Shown here one piece after another: positions 1-10,178 of a stretch of 64,000 nt of DNA. Origin of the DNA: Carettochelys insculpta (Eukaryota > Chordata > Testudines > Carettochelyidae). Under the pieces are notes generated by a model. It did no database searches. It worked only from the letters and a program-made list of their open reading frames with translations, and had not been told where the DNA came from. The stretch lies in contig NC_134137.1 in NCBI RefSeq assembly GCF_033958435.1, positions 121,308,001 to 121,372,000 on the forward strand. The letters run 5' to 3'. Made by a program: the position numbers and the translations under genes. How positions within the stretch are numbered: position 1 is the stretch's first letter; the number at the start of each line of letters is the position of its first letter.

Positions 1-94
1 GATAATAAAGCTTGTCAGACACTGAATTCTAGGGTGACTGCACCCTGGGCAGTGTAAACTCCTAGTTGCTCTCTGTTCCTGGAGGCTTGTGGTC

Positions 95-290
95 AGTGTT
101 CCCTGTAAGCTGAGTGTTTGGGCAGCCACTGAGGAGAGATTCAGAGGCTGCCCAGCTAATTAGCAGAGCGCTCGCGGCCAACCACAATGGGAAGCATGTC
201 TTTCTACTGTTGGTGCACATCCAGGCATGCCTTGGTGCACAAGACAAAATGTGTCATGTCCATGGATGGAAAGGTGAGAGGAGACACTTC
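95..290. repeat. Unnamed interspersed repeat, copy 1
   Basis: Shares an ordered set of words with about 41590-41820: CGCCCAGCTGATTAGCAG-like, TCTACTGxTGGTGCAC and CATGCCTxxGTGCACA. Both copies are in the same orientation. The class was not identified. Confidence 0.55.
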
Positions 291-484
291 TTGTGGTTGG
301 ATGTTGTTTTCTTTTGCATTTGCTTGTTGTTCTAAGGACACATTTCGTGCTCTTTGCTGTGGCAGACACAGAAGAGCATCTGCAATTTATTTGAGGACCT
401 GTTGTGGTCACAGGTGAGGAGCCAGGCTTCTGAAGGTGTGGGACTTTGCCACCTCCCTGACAAAGAGCTTGGAGGAAGCTTTCC

Positions 485-700
485 TAGAGTCATGGAGTCC
501 TAGGGCTGGAAGGGACCTCAGGAGTTAATTCAATCCAGCCCGCTGCTTCAAGCAGAACCAACCCCAAGTAAGTCATCCCAGCCAGGATCTTGTCAAGCCA
601 GGACTTAAAAACCGCTAGGGATGGAGAATCCACCACCTCTCTAGGCAACGCATTCCAGTGCTTCACCACCCTCCTGGGGTTACTTATTATAGGTTTTAAA
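485..700 (-). mobile_element. CR1 LINE 3' fragment
   Basis: The minus strand encodes [20 protein letters not shown] followed by FKSWLDK, the usual C-terminus of CR1 reverse transcriptase, then the CR1 3' end (GGTCCCTTCCAGCCCTAGGA read on the minus strand). It is a 5'-truncated dead copy. Confidence 0.75.
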
Positions 701-1785
701 GGGAAGAGCAATCCAAGGAGAAGGAAAGTGACTGAGAGACTGTACAACTTCTAGTCTACGTGAATAATGCTGTCTTCCCTAACAGACAAAACTATTGCAC
801 AACAGTGTCATTGAGATTGATCTCATCATCTCAGAGGCGTACATGCATCCATGTAAAATTAGCTGGGCTCATCTGAAGTTGCTTTGTGGTGTGGTTGTCG
901 TGAAGGACCCTGTGCAAATACAATATTTTCTACAAGCAGGCAGATTTTTCTGGTAAATACAAACTGTAAGAGGAATGGCTGGTTCCATTTATTAAGAGGC
1001 AGCTACCTTTCTTTGGGCATATCCCCAGTTTCCAGTGTGCTTGGCAGAAGAGAACATCCTGATCTTGAGGCTAATTCTCTCTAATTTGGGCTATTTCATG
1101 TGACAGGAGAATTACAGATGCTTTTGTCAGGGAGGTGAGCTGTGATGAAACTATAGTGATAAAGCCATTTAAGTGACTGATATACTCTTAGTCAATAGTC
1201 AGATGATTAGTGGATACTGCAGCTGAAGAGGCTGGCAATTGTTGGTAGACTTCTGCATTTCAATAAGGTCACACAGACTAGTGTATGTAAAAAGAGGTCT
1301 TTGCCCTGAAGAAGGTAGCTGCTGCTAGCTGCAGTATTTAACTAGCATGAGGCTAGAAGCTGCTGGTGTTAAGCAAGTCTCAGTACCAGAATCCGGTGAA
1401 ATGGATCAAATTCAGATCTGTTGTTAACCAGGTGTAACTACACAGCTGAAGTCAGTGGCATTGCGTGTGCTTCCAGCAAAGATAACTCCTGACCATTGTG
1501 ATTGCAAGGCTTGTTTCCCAGATCCTCTCTTCCAATTAGGGAAATCTCAAGTCCAGTTATTGACAAGAGCCCAATGTCATCGGTGCAGGAACACAACTTT
1601 TGGGCAGGACTGCAAGGAGGAATGGTCATTAGGTTTCAATAAAGAAAACAAACAGTGCCCTCAATCTGTAAGGAGGCTTTGTCATTTGTGGATTTGCCTG
1701 GATGATGACCATCATGATGATGATGATAAAGAAGAGCAAAGCAAACTTTGTTAAAAGGTTGTAGAAATTCTGTTATTATGTGTCT
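700..1785. other. Intergenic DNA without a recognised feature
   Basis: I see no gene. A short imperfect GAT/CAT run at about 1700-1730 gives a His/Asp-rich frame of no apparent meaning. Confidence 0.6.
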
Positions 1786-1789
1786 TTTA

Positions 1790-1957
1790 TCAGAGAGGTA
1801 GCCAAATTAGTCGGTATCTTCAAAAATGACAAGAAGTCCTGTGGCACCTTATAGACTAATAGATAGATAGACTCATGCATCTGATGAAGCGGGTCTTTGT
1901 GCACAAAAGCTTATGCTCCAAAATATCTGTTAGTCTATAAGGTGCCACAGGACTTCT
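1790..1957 (+). mobile_element. Foldback hammerhead-type repeat, palindromic copy
   Basis: A perfect 28 bp inverted repeat (1832-1859 with 1930-1957) encloses a plus-strand core: CTGATGA at 1881-1887, a degraded hairpin, AAAA in place of GAAA, and AGC-TTAT-GCT at 1908-1917. A further inverted tail lies at 1790-1830. It is a degenerate member of the family best seen at 39587-39740. Confidence 0.65.
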
Positions 1958-2348
1958 ATGTCTTCTGTGTACTGTTCCCATTGTGAGCACATAGAACTGC
2001 TGTTACATTTCCTTCAACCATCATTCACTGAATCCTTTTCCTCCTTTATTCTCTTCAGCAAAATTCTCTGCATGCATAAAATTATCACATTTGTAGGGGT
2101 GTGGCAATCCTTTCACCTGCAGAGGAATGCTTTATCCACTTCAGAATACCCTAGAAATAGGGAGACCAGAGTAATGAGTTAATATCTTTTATTGGACTAG
2201 CTACTGACAGTGAAGTGGGCTATATTAATGCGTGATGACACTGCTGTCTACTCCATTAAAGCACTAGATGCCTCTGTTGGTAACAATTAACCCCACCCCT
2301 TCTGTGTGTGGTGCAGCCTCTTCTCCATGTCCTGTATAGAGGAGGGTT

Positions 2349-2800
2349 TCACCTGTTGCCAGGCATAGCTGCCCAGATTGTGTCCATCTTGTCTCCCACT
2401 AGCTCAAAACTGCAAGCTTGTTTCATCTCCACTGCTATCTGTAGTGTCTTCCTTACTTGATAAATGGTCCGAACATTCCATGTACCAAACTGGGTGGTTA
2501 CCCTGGATGAGAGGAAGGCCATCTGCCGGACAGCTTCCTTTTGGCTTTCCCTACAATGCTTCATATTCAATCCGTGCAGATTGCCAACTCCTTCCAAGCA
2601 AGGAAAACGCAAAAGAGGAAGACCTTGGACAACGTGAAAAAGATCTACTGAGACTGAAGGACAACAACTGGGGTATGCCAGGGTCAGCTAGAAGTTTTGT
2701 CTCCAGACGGAGTGAAGTGGAAGAGACGTGTAGATGCTGTGTTCCACCTGGAGTACCAGGGTTTAAGTCAAGTAAGTCACTGACAGTGAGTGACAAGCTT
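2349..2800. mobile_element. RTE-like LINE fragment, 5' part inverted
   Basis: The minus strand at about 2349-2560 encodes TQFGTWNVRTIYQVRKT..EM, the usual start of a LINE endonuclease domain. The plus strand from about 2599 reads GKRKRGRP.TT.KRST across frames, then NNWG and FVSRRSE, like the C-terminus of such LINEs. All frames are broken. Family assignment is tentative. Confidence 0.5.
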
Positions 2801-2899
2801 TCAAGTTATCTAGAGCTCTTCTTCAAGTCAGTATCTTTGGACCAACACAATTACAATACTGTCTTGGTGATAGAAATTCAAATGCCTAAGATCAATTAA

Positions 2900-3740
2900 A
2901 GCTTGTTTACAACACTGTGTAAGACTCTGGTGTCACTAGTGCATTGAATTACTTTTTTATCTCAACAAGAGTTGGGGACCAAATATTCAAAATTTCCAGA
3001 TCCAGGCCATCACAGCTTCCCAAAGACTTACTACTCATTGGAAAATAAGAGTTGTGAAAAAGTTTTTAACTAAACACATGATAAACCCAAAAATATATTA
3101 GTGTTCAAGGCTTCAGGCAAACTAATGACAAAGTCTATCTTCTGTCATCTGCCAGAGGTGAGGGGAACAACTGAGTGAATCACAGGGTGTTCATTTTAGC
3201 TTCAAAAGGAAAAACTGTTGACATTTTATTGGGGTTTGATCCTGCTGTACCTATGGCAATGACAAGAGTGTACACCTATTATTTATTCAGCCCCTGGGCT
3301 CTTCCAGTCATTGGTTGCACGGCACAACTGCAGAATCGGGCAGTTTGGGAACATCCCAGTCAAAGTCTTCAGCTTACTGTCTATTTTACATTACTTTAAA
3401 TAGTTCATACACTGAGTAACTACTTGCTAGCTCTGGATGAGAAATTCATGTGTTAACCAACATCTATCAATCTATCCTCAGCTGTAATGAAGTCAAAAGG
3501 TGCCTCATGCAGAAAATTTAGTTCTTGATGTTCCAGAGTCTCCCCAGACTTTAGGGGCCATAGAGGCAAGAGGCACAGGCTGTCACCCACAATTGTACTT
3601 ATTTTCTGATTCCAACACATCTCTTCTGATGACTGACATGGTTTTTATATTTTTCACTTATTCACACACTTCTGATGGCCCCCCCTCTGCACCTGGACCT
3701 GCTATGTGAGTAAACTGAAACTGTTTGCTTGGGGCATTGT
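2900..3740. other. Intergenic DNA without a recognised feature
   Basis: AT-rich, with only short chance open frames. Confidence 0.6.
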
Positions 3741-4113
3741 GGATGTGTCTACACGGCAAAGTTATTTTGGAATAATAGACACTGGTCTGAGTAACTTGCA
3801 AGTGTCTACATAGCAAATCCGCTATTTCAAAATAACTTCTATGAGGAATGGTACCTCATTCTACAAGGAATAGCACCTATTCCAAAATAGAGATTTCGGA
3901 ATAAGGGCTATTTTGAAATAAGCTGTAGTGTTTCCAAGGACGTGCATCTGAAATAGGCTCAATTGTGTGTGGACACTCTATTTCGAAATAACAGAGCACT
4001 ATTTCAAACCCCATTTTGTGGGTAGTAGATGGGCTTTTTCATAATAAGCTAGTCCAGAAAAATCTCTTCCGGAATGGCTTGTTCTGAAATAAGGCTGATG
4101 TGTAGACATAGTC
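3741..4113. mobile_element. Small inverted-repeat transposon (GTCTACAC family)
   Basis: The left end GGATGTGTCTACACGG and the right end, read inverted as GACTATGTCTACACAT, match at 11 of 16 bases. The interior is rich in TATTTCGAAATA-type words, shared with 7610-7931. It carries no coding capacity. Confidence 0.55.
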
Positions 4114-5175
4114 TAAGAGTGTGCTGCAGGCAAGAATAAGGAGATCACAGCAAAGGTATGTAGATGGCAGGTGGCAATGCCTTGCAAGCAGCCCTCCATT
4201 TCCCAAGGCTCTAAACCAAAAATCTCTGTTTTCTAGGTGGACACACTTTCTTACCAACTTCTTCCGGTGTGTTCTCAATCAGGCTGGTAAGCTCAGACTT
4301 CAGTGGGAGGCTGCTGACACTTTTACTTCTGTAAAGATCAGATGTTTCTGTTAGGATTCTATGAACACAAGGTGCTCTTTTTGTTATTAGGACTCCCTGC
4401 ACGTATCTCTTGTGAGATGGGCTTACAGCCTTTTCCATTTTGGGATTCTACATGGAGGAGAGTCACAACAGTGAAAAGTCACCAGGCAAGAACCCTGATT
4501 TCCTGGCTGTCACTTGTTGTACTCACTGAGTGATAAATCTGGTGTGTGTGGCATTTACTACTTCTGATGCTGGGAATCTTTGTGATATCATAAGTACTCT
4601 CAGCATGTCAAAGGGTTTGTACATTTTACTGCTAACCCTGTTTTTTTCATCACTGAAGCAGCTGCTCACCACCACTCACCCACCACAAATGCAGTAAGCA
4701 CATTTTCAAAAGAAGTGCCAAGATTTTAAACAGCAGATAAAACCTAGATAGTACAATAAGGTGGCCTGTTTCTCAGGTGTGAAATGTGCCAGACAGCTTC
4801 ATTTCAACTTCTTCTTTTTGGAATGCACAACAATGCGTGTCTGGCAAGTTTGGACTGGAAAAATCTAGTAGAAGGCCTTTTAAATTCCTTTACCAGAACA
4901 ATTTTTCCTGGACATTGCCACAGAAAACGGATATGCAATATTTTTTGATTCCAGTAATCGAAAGAATCAACAGCCTGGATTCTGAATGGTGTTATTTTGT
5001 TTTCTACTTAAAATCATTTAAATCTTTGAGCAAGAATATAGGACCATAGACAGGAGGGAGGAAAAATGTTCTCCATTCACAGACCGTTCTAGAGCTTATT
5101 TTTAATCCTGAAGAACGTGCACTGCCATATGTTTCTTGTTCGTGTTACTTTTCTGTCAGACAATCAGGTTAGTCT
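4114..5175. other. Intergenic DNA without a recognised feature
   Basis: I see no repeat or gene. Confidence 0.6.
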
Positions 5176-5179
5176 AGAC

Positions 5180-6031
5180 CAGTGGTTCAAAACCTTTTTG
5201 GCATCATGCCCCCTTTTGATTTTTGAGAAACCCTCATCCCCCTCCCACAACCTCTTCTTTACCATCATCCAACCCCCTTTTAACAAAAAATCCAATGCAA
5301 CCCAAGCCCTCCACTGCCTAAGCCAGCCACCTGCCTGCCAGCTACCAGGGCCCTGTGCTGCTGGGGCCAGCCAGCCAGCCACCAGCCACCCCAGCTGCCC
5401 ACCGCAGCCCTAGGCCAGCTGCCTCAGCCTCATGCTGCCCGGGCCAGCTGCCCACCCACCAGCCACCCACCCAAGTCCCATGCTGCCAGGGCCAGCCACC
5501 CACCCACCAGCTGCTTGAGCCCTGCACTTCCAGGGCCAGCCACCTGCCCACCAGCCTGAGCTGCCCAAGCCTTGTGATGCCAGGGCCAGCCACCCAGGCC
5601 TCATGAGCCCCGTAAGCCTGCCGCCTGAGCCCTACGAGCTCCCCCACCTGAGCCCCTCCCCTCCCCCAAAGCCAGGCACCACCAGCCTCCCACTCTCACC
5701 CCATCCACCTCCCCTGAGCCGAGCACCCCCAGTCTCCCATCTAACCCCATCCTCCTCTCCTTCTCCTCCTCTCCCCAACCCACACTCACCTTTGGCGGAG
5801 GCAGCTAGCTCCATATGGGTCTTCCCAAGCTGCCTGCTTTTTACAGCAGCTGCGCCAGGTCACCCATGTAAAATGACAGGGGCTGAGAGCCAAAAGCAAT
5901 GGCTGGCTTTTTCTTTGGGTGAGAGCAATGATGGTGGCGGATGGGTCACCTCATGCCTGACCCCCCCCCAACCCCTGGAATTTCTTCATGGTCCCCCAAG
6001 GGAGCACGACCCCCCAGTCTGGGAAACCATG
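5180..6031. mobile_element. hAT-Charlie-like non-autonomous element with C-rich core
   Basis: Begins CAGTGGTTCAAAACCTTTTT and ends inverted as CCATGGTTTCCCAG, like hAT-Charlie ends. The 5' flank gtctagac resembles the preferred hAT target. The interior (5300-5640) is a degenerate tandem array of GCCAGCCACC-like units. Confidence 0.5.
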
Positions 6032-6039
6032 GTCTTGTG

Positions 6040-7600
6040 ACTATCTGGAGACTATACTAAAATCACTAGGAGTAGCCAAAAGCTACTTGCTAGTATAACT
6101 GCCTTTCTGTAATGGTTTTAAAAGTTTGATTTTCATGTGCACCTTCCATCATAACCAATCCTCTTGCATAGTTCTGTTTTACAGGGAAAATGCAGCTATT
6201 AAAGTTAATATAAGTTCAACACTTATGCTGTAGTGAGACTCTAGAATAATATGAGCTCTTTGTTCCAAGTGTGCTCAACAAGTATGCATTATTTGGGGCA
6301 TACAGGAAAAATGCATTTAAAGGTTTAAAAAGTAACAAAGAAGTCAAATTCATTGGCTGACCTGGGCTCAGTTGCCTTTGGTTAGAATGCATCCATTGTT
6401 TGGCCTAACAGACAATTCTAGAATTCAGAGTCTAGACACAGTCCACTCTAAGAATTTGTGAACTGGAAATGGATGTGAGAAAATTCAAACTTGGGAACTG
6501 GAGCAAAGGTTTATATTGTATCCTAAGTTAGGGCTAGGAAAGTGAGAGCTGATCCTTAACAAAAAGGTAGATTAGAACTGCAAGTCTGGGGTTAGGATAA
6601 AGTGCTTTCTACCTGTACAAAACATTACGTCTTTCTAGGGAAAGAGATTTTAGAATACCTTAAACATGGAGCTGTATCAGCAATTCGTCATTCTTATTTC
6701 AAACTGTTTTACAGCTACTGACTCTTAGGACACTGGTAGCCCTTGATGATTTTCATGTTTTAGGACTGGCCATTTTCCTGGAGCACAGAAGTATTATGGA
6801 GGGAAAGAAAAGGACTCAGAAGTGAAAATGGGTAAGTTTTTGCTGACAGAATGAGTTTCATTCTGTTCTTTCATTCTCTGGCCAGCCCTTCTACTCTGCA
6901 GCTTTCTGCTAGCAGGATGGGCCGGAAGCAGTGCAGGGAGCACACAACAGCCGAGACAGCTAGGTCTAGGCATTCTGGCATGGAATAAAGCAATAGAAGC
7001 AGGCCAGTAAAGTCAACAGAGAACACGACATTTGTGGAGTAGGAAGGCCAGCTTGGAATATCATCAAGGGTTACTAGTATCCTAATGGGGCGACATGAGT
7101 GGGAGGAGGGCAGACCAAAATGGGAGTTAACTTTACACTTGTTCCTCAGCATACAACCATAGTGAACTGTGGTTGCATAATTCCAAGGGTTATAGTTCAA
7201 GCTTGATGTTCTGCATTCTTGCTGCAAACATTTGGTTTGCTAGTTAAAGAGGATCTGTGAAGCTATAAGCAATTCCACACTGAAATCAGCTTTGGTTATT
7301 GTGGTAAAAATGACTAGCCTCCCATAATGAGGTTTCTTCTCACTCTAGCACAAGGTTCTCTTCCCTACTGAACAATATGGATTGTGGTCTACCTGCTAAA
7401 CCACAAGTCCACCACTCAGCTAGGGAGTGGTTGCTTAAAACTGCCCTTCTGCCAGAAACAGGGGTTGGGTTCCCATGTCAGCTGGTTACGTCCATGGCAG
7501 TATGGAGTGGTATTATGGCAGATTATCGTCCACAAAAAACGGTATTTACTACCTCCTAATGTTTCTGAAAAAAAGCCACCAGTAGAACTGTGACGAATAC
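6040..7600. other. Intergenic DNA without a recognised feature
   Basis: No gene or named repeat was seen. A 118-codon minus-strand frame at 6871-7227 has no family features. Confidence 0.55.
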
Positions 7601-7609
7601 AGCTCAAGC

Positions 7610-7931
7610 ACGGATCTTGTGGAAGGGCTTCTTTTGAAAGATCTCTGCAGTTTAGACACAGCCATAGTGTTTATTTATGAATAGTGCATATTTCGAAATA
7701 GGTGTTGTTAAGGGAGGGAATAGCGCTTATTTCAAAACTATCCCATCTTAACAGCACCTGTTTTGAAATAGGCATCATTCCCCCTGAAACAAGGCTTTCC
7801 AATTTCAAAATAATGCACTCGCTATTTTGAATGTACTTCAAAATACCACGTGTGCAATGTAGATGACAGAAAATTTATTTCAAAATAATAGCTGTTATCT
7901 CGAAATAACTTGGTTGTGTGGCCATAGCCTA
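7610..7931. mobile_element. Small inverted-repeat transposon (TTTCGAAATA family)
   Basis: Interior rich in TTTCGAAATA and TTTCAAAATA, ending TGTGTGGCCATAGCC. It is related to 3741-4113 and possibly fused to the end of a second copy near 7610-7660. Boundaries are approximate. Confidence 0.45.
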
Positions 7932-8051
7932 AATGTGCTTCCCAGCCCTGTAACCAGATGCTGTATTTGCTGGTGTGATAGGTTACAAGTGTTATCTAGT
8001 CTTTCCATTAAATATGAATTAAACATAAATTAGAAGGACACACTTTTCTCT

Positions 8052-8057
8052 TTTAAT
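8052..8057 (-). terminator. Candidate distal poly(A) signal ATTAAA
   Basis: ATTAAA on the minus strand, about 2.05 kb after the RASA3 stop and followed by U-rich sequence. It is the last plausible hexamer before transposon-dense DNA. Two AATAAA sites nearer the stop compete with it. Confidence 0.35.
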
Positions 8058-9002
8058 TGGCAAGTAAAACACAAATGACAAGTCATTAGTATTTTATAAA
8101 CAGAATATTAAGTTACAAATACAGGTTAAAATTACCATTATATGGCAGCTATCAGCTTGGAATCCAGACTTCATGTTCCATAACACTTGTCTATTTCCCT
8201 TCCCCCACCCTCCCTGGTGATAATGAATGACATGTCGCTCATCTACTGGGCTTCTGGTCTACAGGCTGGTCACACGGAACAAGGAAATTCCATTCCTAAC
8301 ACCACCACTAATAAAGAGATTTTGAAACTAAGTCAGCCATCTTGTATGACCAAACGCAACAAGGACACTGTTGAAGGTTTATTTGGTAACACTTTAGGAA
8401 AAGATACAAATATCTTCACATTAAAGAGCCGAAAAATTAATATTTTCTGACCCAGTTTAACTCAACCAATATCCAGCTCTGCGACAGGGCTTCAGTGCCA
8501 TCTTGTCCAGATGCTTACTGAATCAGATCCCGATGGAGGAGAGTTATGGTATACGGCTAACCGGCACACACAGATATATTTTATATTTAGCATATGTCTT
8601 ATTCCACTCCTCAACAACTTTTGTCGATATTAGTGAGATACACAGTTCATTCCACCTCCTCTGCACTCAAAACACCTGAATATATGTAACAAACTACTGA
8701 ATGTATTCAAGCTTAAACCACTTTCAGCAAGCTTTTATGTAAATATTTTAAAGAGATTTAAAAAACATTCCTGGAAAAGTATAAATCTAGCTTCCAAAAA
8801 GCCAAGTGGTGCCAGGGTAGCATAGATCTCAGTTTTTAAATGTTATTCAGTAGAAAACCATCTCCAAAGACCTATGCTTGGGACATGGTGTGTTTTAGCT
8901 GTCAGGCATGGAGCTCTCAGCACTCTCCCTGCTGCAGTGGAAAAGCAGTGCCACTTTAAGAAATCAGAAGAAGTTGTTTAACCTCCCCTTAAAATACCAA
9001 GT

Positions 9003-9210
9003 GTTGTTGTGGTCATGTTGGTCCCAGGATATTAGAGAGACAAGATGGGGGAGGTAATGTCTTTGACTGAACCACTCCTTTTGGTGAGGGAGCCAAGTTT
9101 TCAGGCTTGCACAGAACCCTGCTGTGGGCATAGGAAATGTAAGCTTGAAAGCTTAAGTCACCAGAAGAAGCTGGTCCGGGAAAATATCTACCACTTCCAC
9201 TTTGTTTCAT
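9003..9210. repeat. Interspersed repeat inside the RASA3 3' UTR
   Basis: Carries phrases such as GTTGGTCCCAGGATATTAGA and AAGCTTGAAAGCTTAAGTCA that recur in turtle genomes as I know them. Related scraps occur at 2178-2220 and 2780-2860. The class was not resolved. Confidence 0.5.
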
Positions 9211-10102
9211 TAGTCTCCTTAAAATGGCACTTCAGATATAACCATTCAAATTTAGCTCTGATTAGACTGTTTAGCAAACTAATATCAATGCTGAACATTT
9301 TCTTTCGCATACCACAATTCATTTAATTAATTTTGTTACAGAACCAAGATTTCATACTGAAAACAAAGGTCCACTGAAGGTTTTCGTAGAAATAAACCTG
9401 TATCTCAAAAATATGCGGAGTACCATTCAAATATGGATAATAATTAAAAAATGTGCATCTTTAACCAAAATTATGCTGCTGTAAAGACAAAAGGCCTTAT
9501 CCTCATCCAGCTCTCCATAATACTAGCTACAATGTGGGAAACTACACTAAAAAGAGGGACTTTTTACCACTGCCTTTTTTAATGTAGGTATTAAAAGCAA
9601 AGTGTTGCTAAGCTTTTCCTAATATAGCATGCAGATGTGTGACATACAATAACCAGGAACAAAAAGAAAACAACAACAACAAATACAAAACAAAACAAAA
9701 TAAACCAGTAAAACAATTCTAGAAAACGCTGCCTTTCAGCAGCCTGCTTTGTTTCAGCAATGTGAGGAATTGCCAGATGTCAAGATGAAGTCCGCACACC
9801 TTGATCATTGAACTGATCACTAGATTCCAAGAAACCAAAGCAAATTTAAAAACATACACACACAAACAACAGCTGCCTAGAAGGCAGAGTTAAGTCATCT
9901 GTTGATAACCAGATGAATAAAGTGCATAGCAACTATCGTAACAGTTCTTGGAGAGAAAACAACACACTTAGCAAGTCCCAAAGTTTGCAAGCTTGATGCT
10001 TTGTATCTACATTTTGCTACATGTGGCTTCCCTTTTATTTTACTTTAAGTTGTCGCTTCCTTGGTTTGACCCTTCAGCACCATCCTGGATCTCCTTCACA
10101 CT

Positions 10103-10178
10103 TTAAATGGAATGTGCTGAGATTTCAGATTGCTGTCTGATGTAACTCTGGAAACTCTTGTCCCCGATTGGATGTTCC
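10103..10178 (-). CDS. RASA3: RASA3 exon S (last coding exon, residues about 812-835)
   Basis: The G completes glutamine (CA|G); then [20 protein letters not shown] and AHSI before TAA at 10103-10105. The C-terminal end closely matches the human one I recall, so this is the true stop. At 76 nt it was too short to appear as an open frame. Confidence 0.96.

Larger units (their letters stand above)
8035..10102 (-). other. RASA3: Probable RASA3 3' untranslated region
   Basis: About 2 kb of AT-rich DNA follows the stop. Minus-strand poly(A) hexamers are AATAAA at 10034-10039 (only about 64 nt after the stop), AATAAA at 8378-8383 and ATTAAA at 8052-8057. The last gives a UTR close to 2.06 kb, and transposon density rises beyond it. 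A CAA-rich stretch lies near 9672-9710 and a repeat at 9003-9210. The end point is inference. Confidence 0.5.

Noticed and set aside
1455..1754. 99-codon frame with His/Asp repeats
   Set aside because: Produced by a short GAT/CAT microsatellite; no conserved content.
2378..2899. 173-codon plus-strand open frame as a gene
   Set aside because: Part of it is broken LINE C-terminal sequence in mixed frames and the rest is antisense to LINE endonuclease.
5603..6040. 145-codon plus-strand open frame
   Set aside because: Proline-rich translation of a C-rich repeat inside a hAT-like element; no domain.
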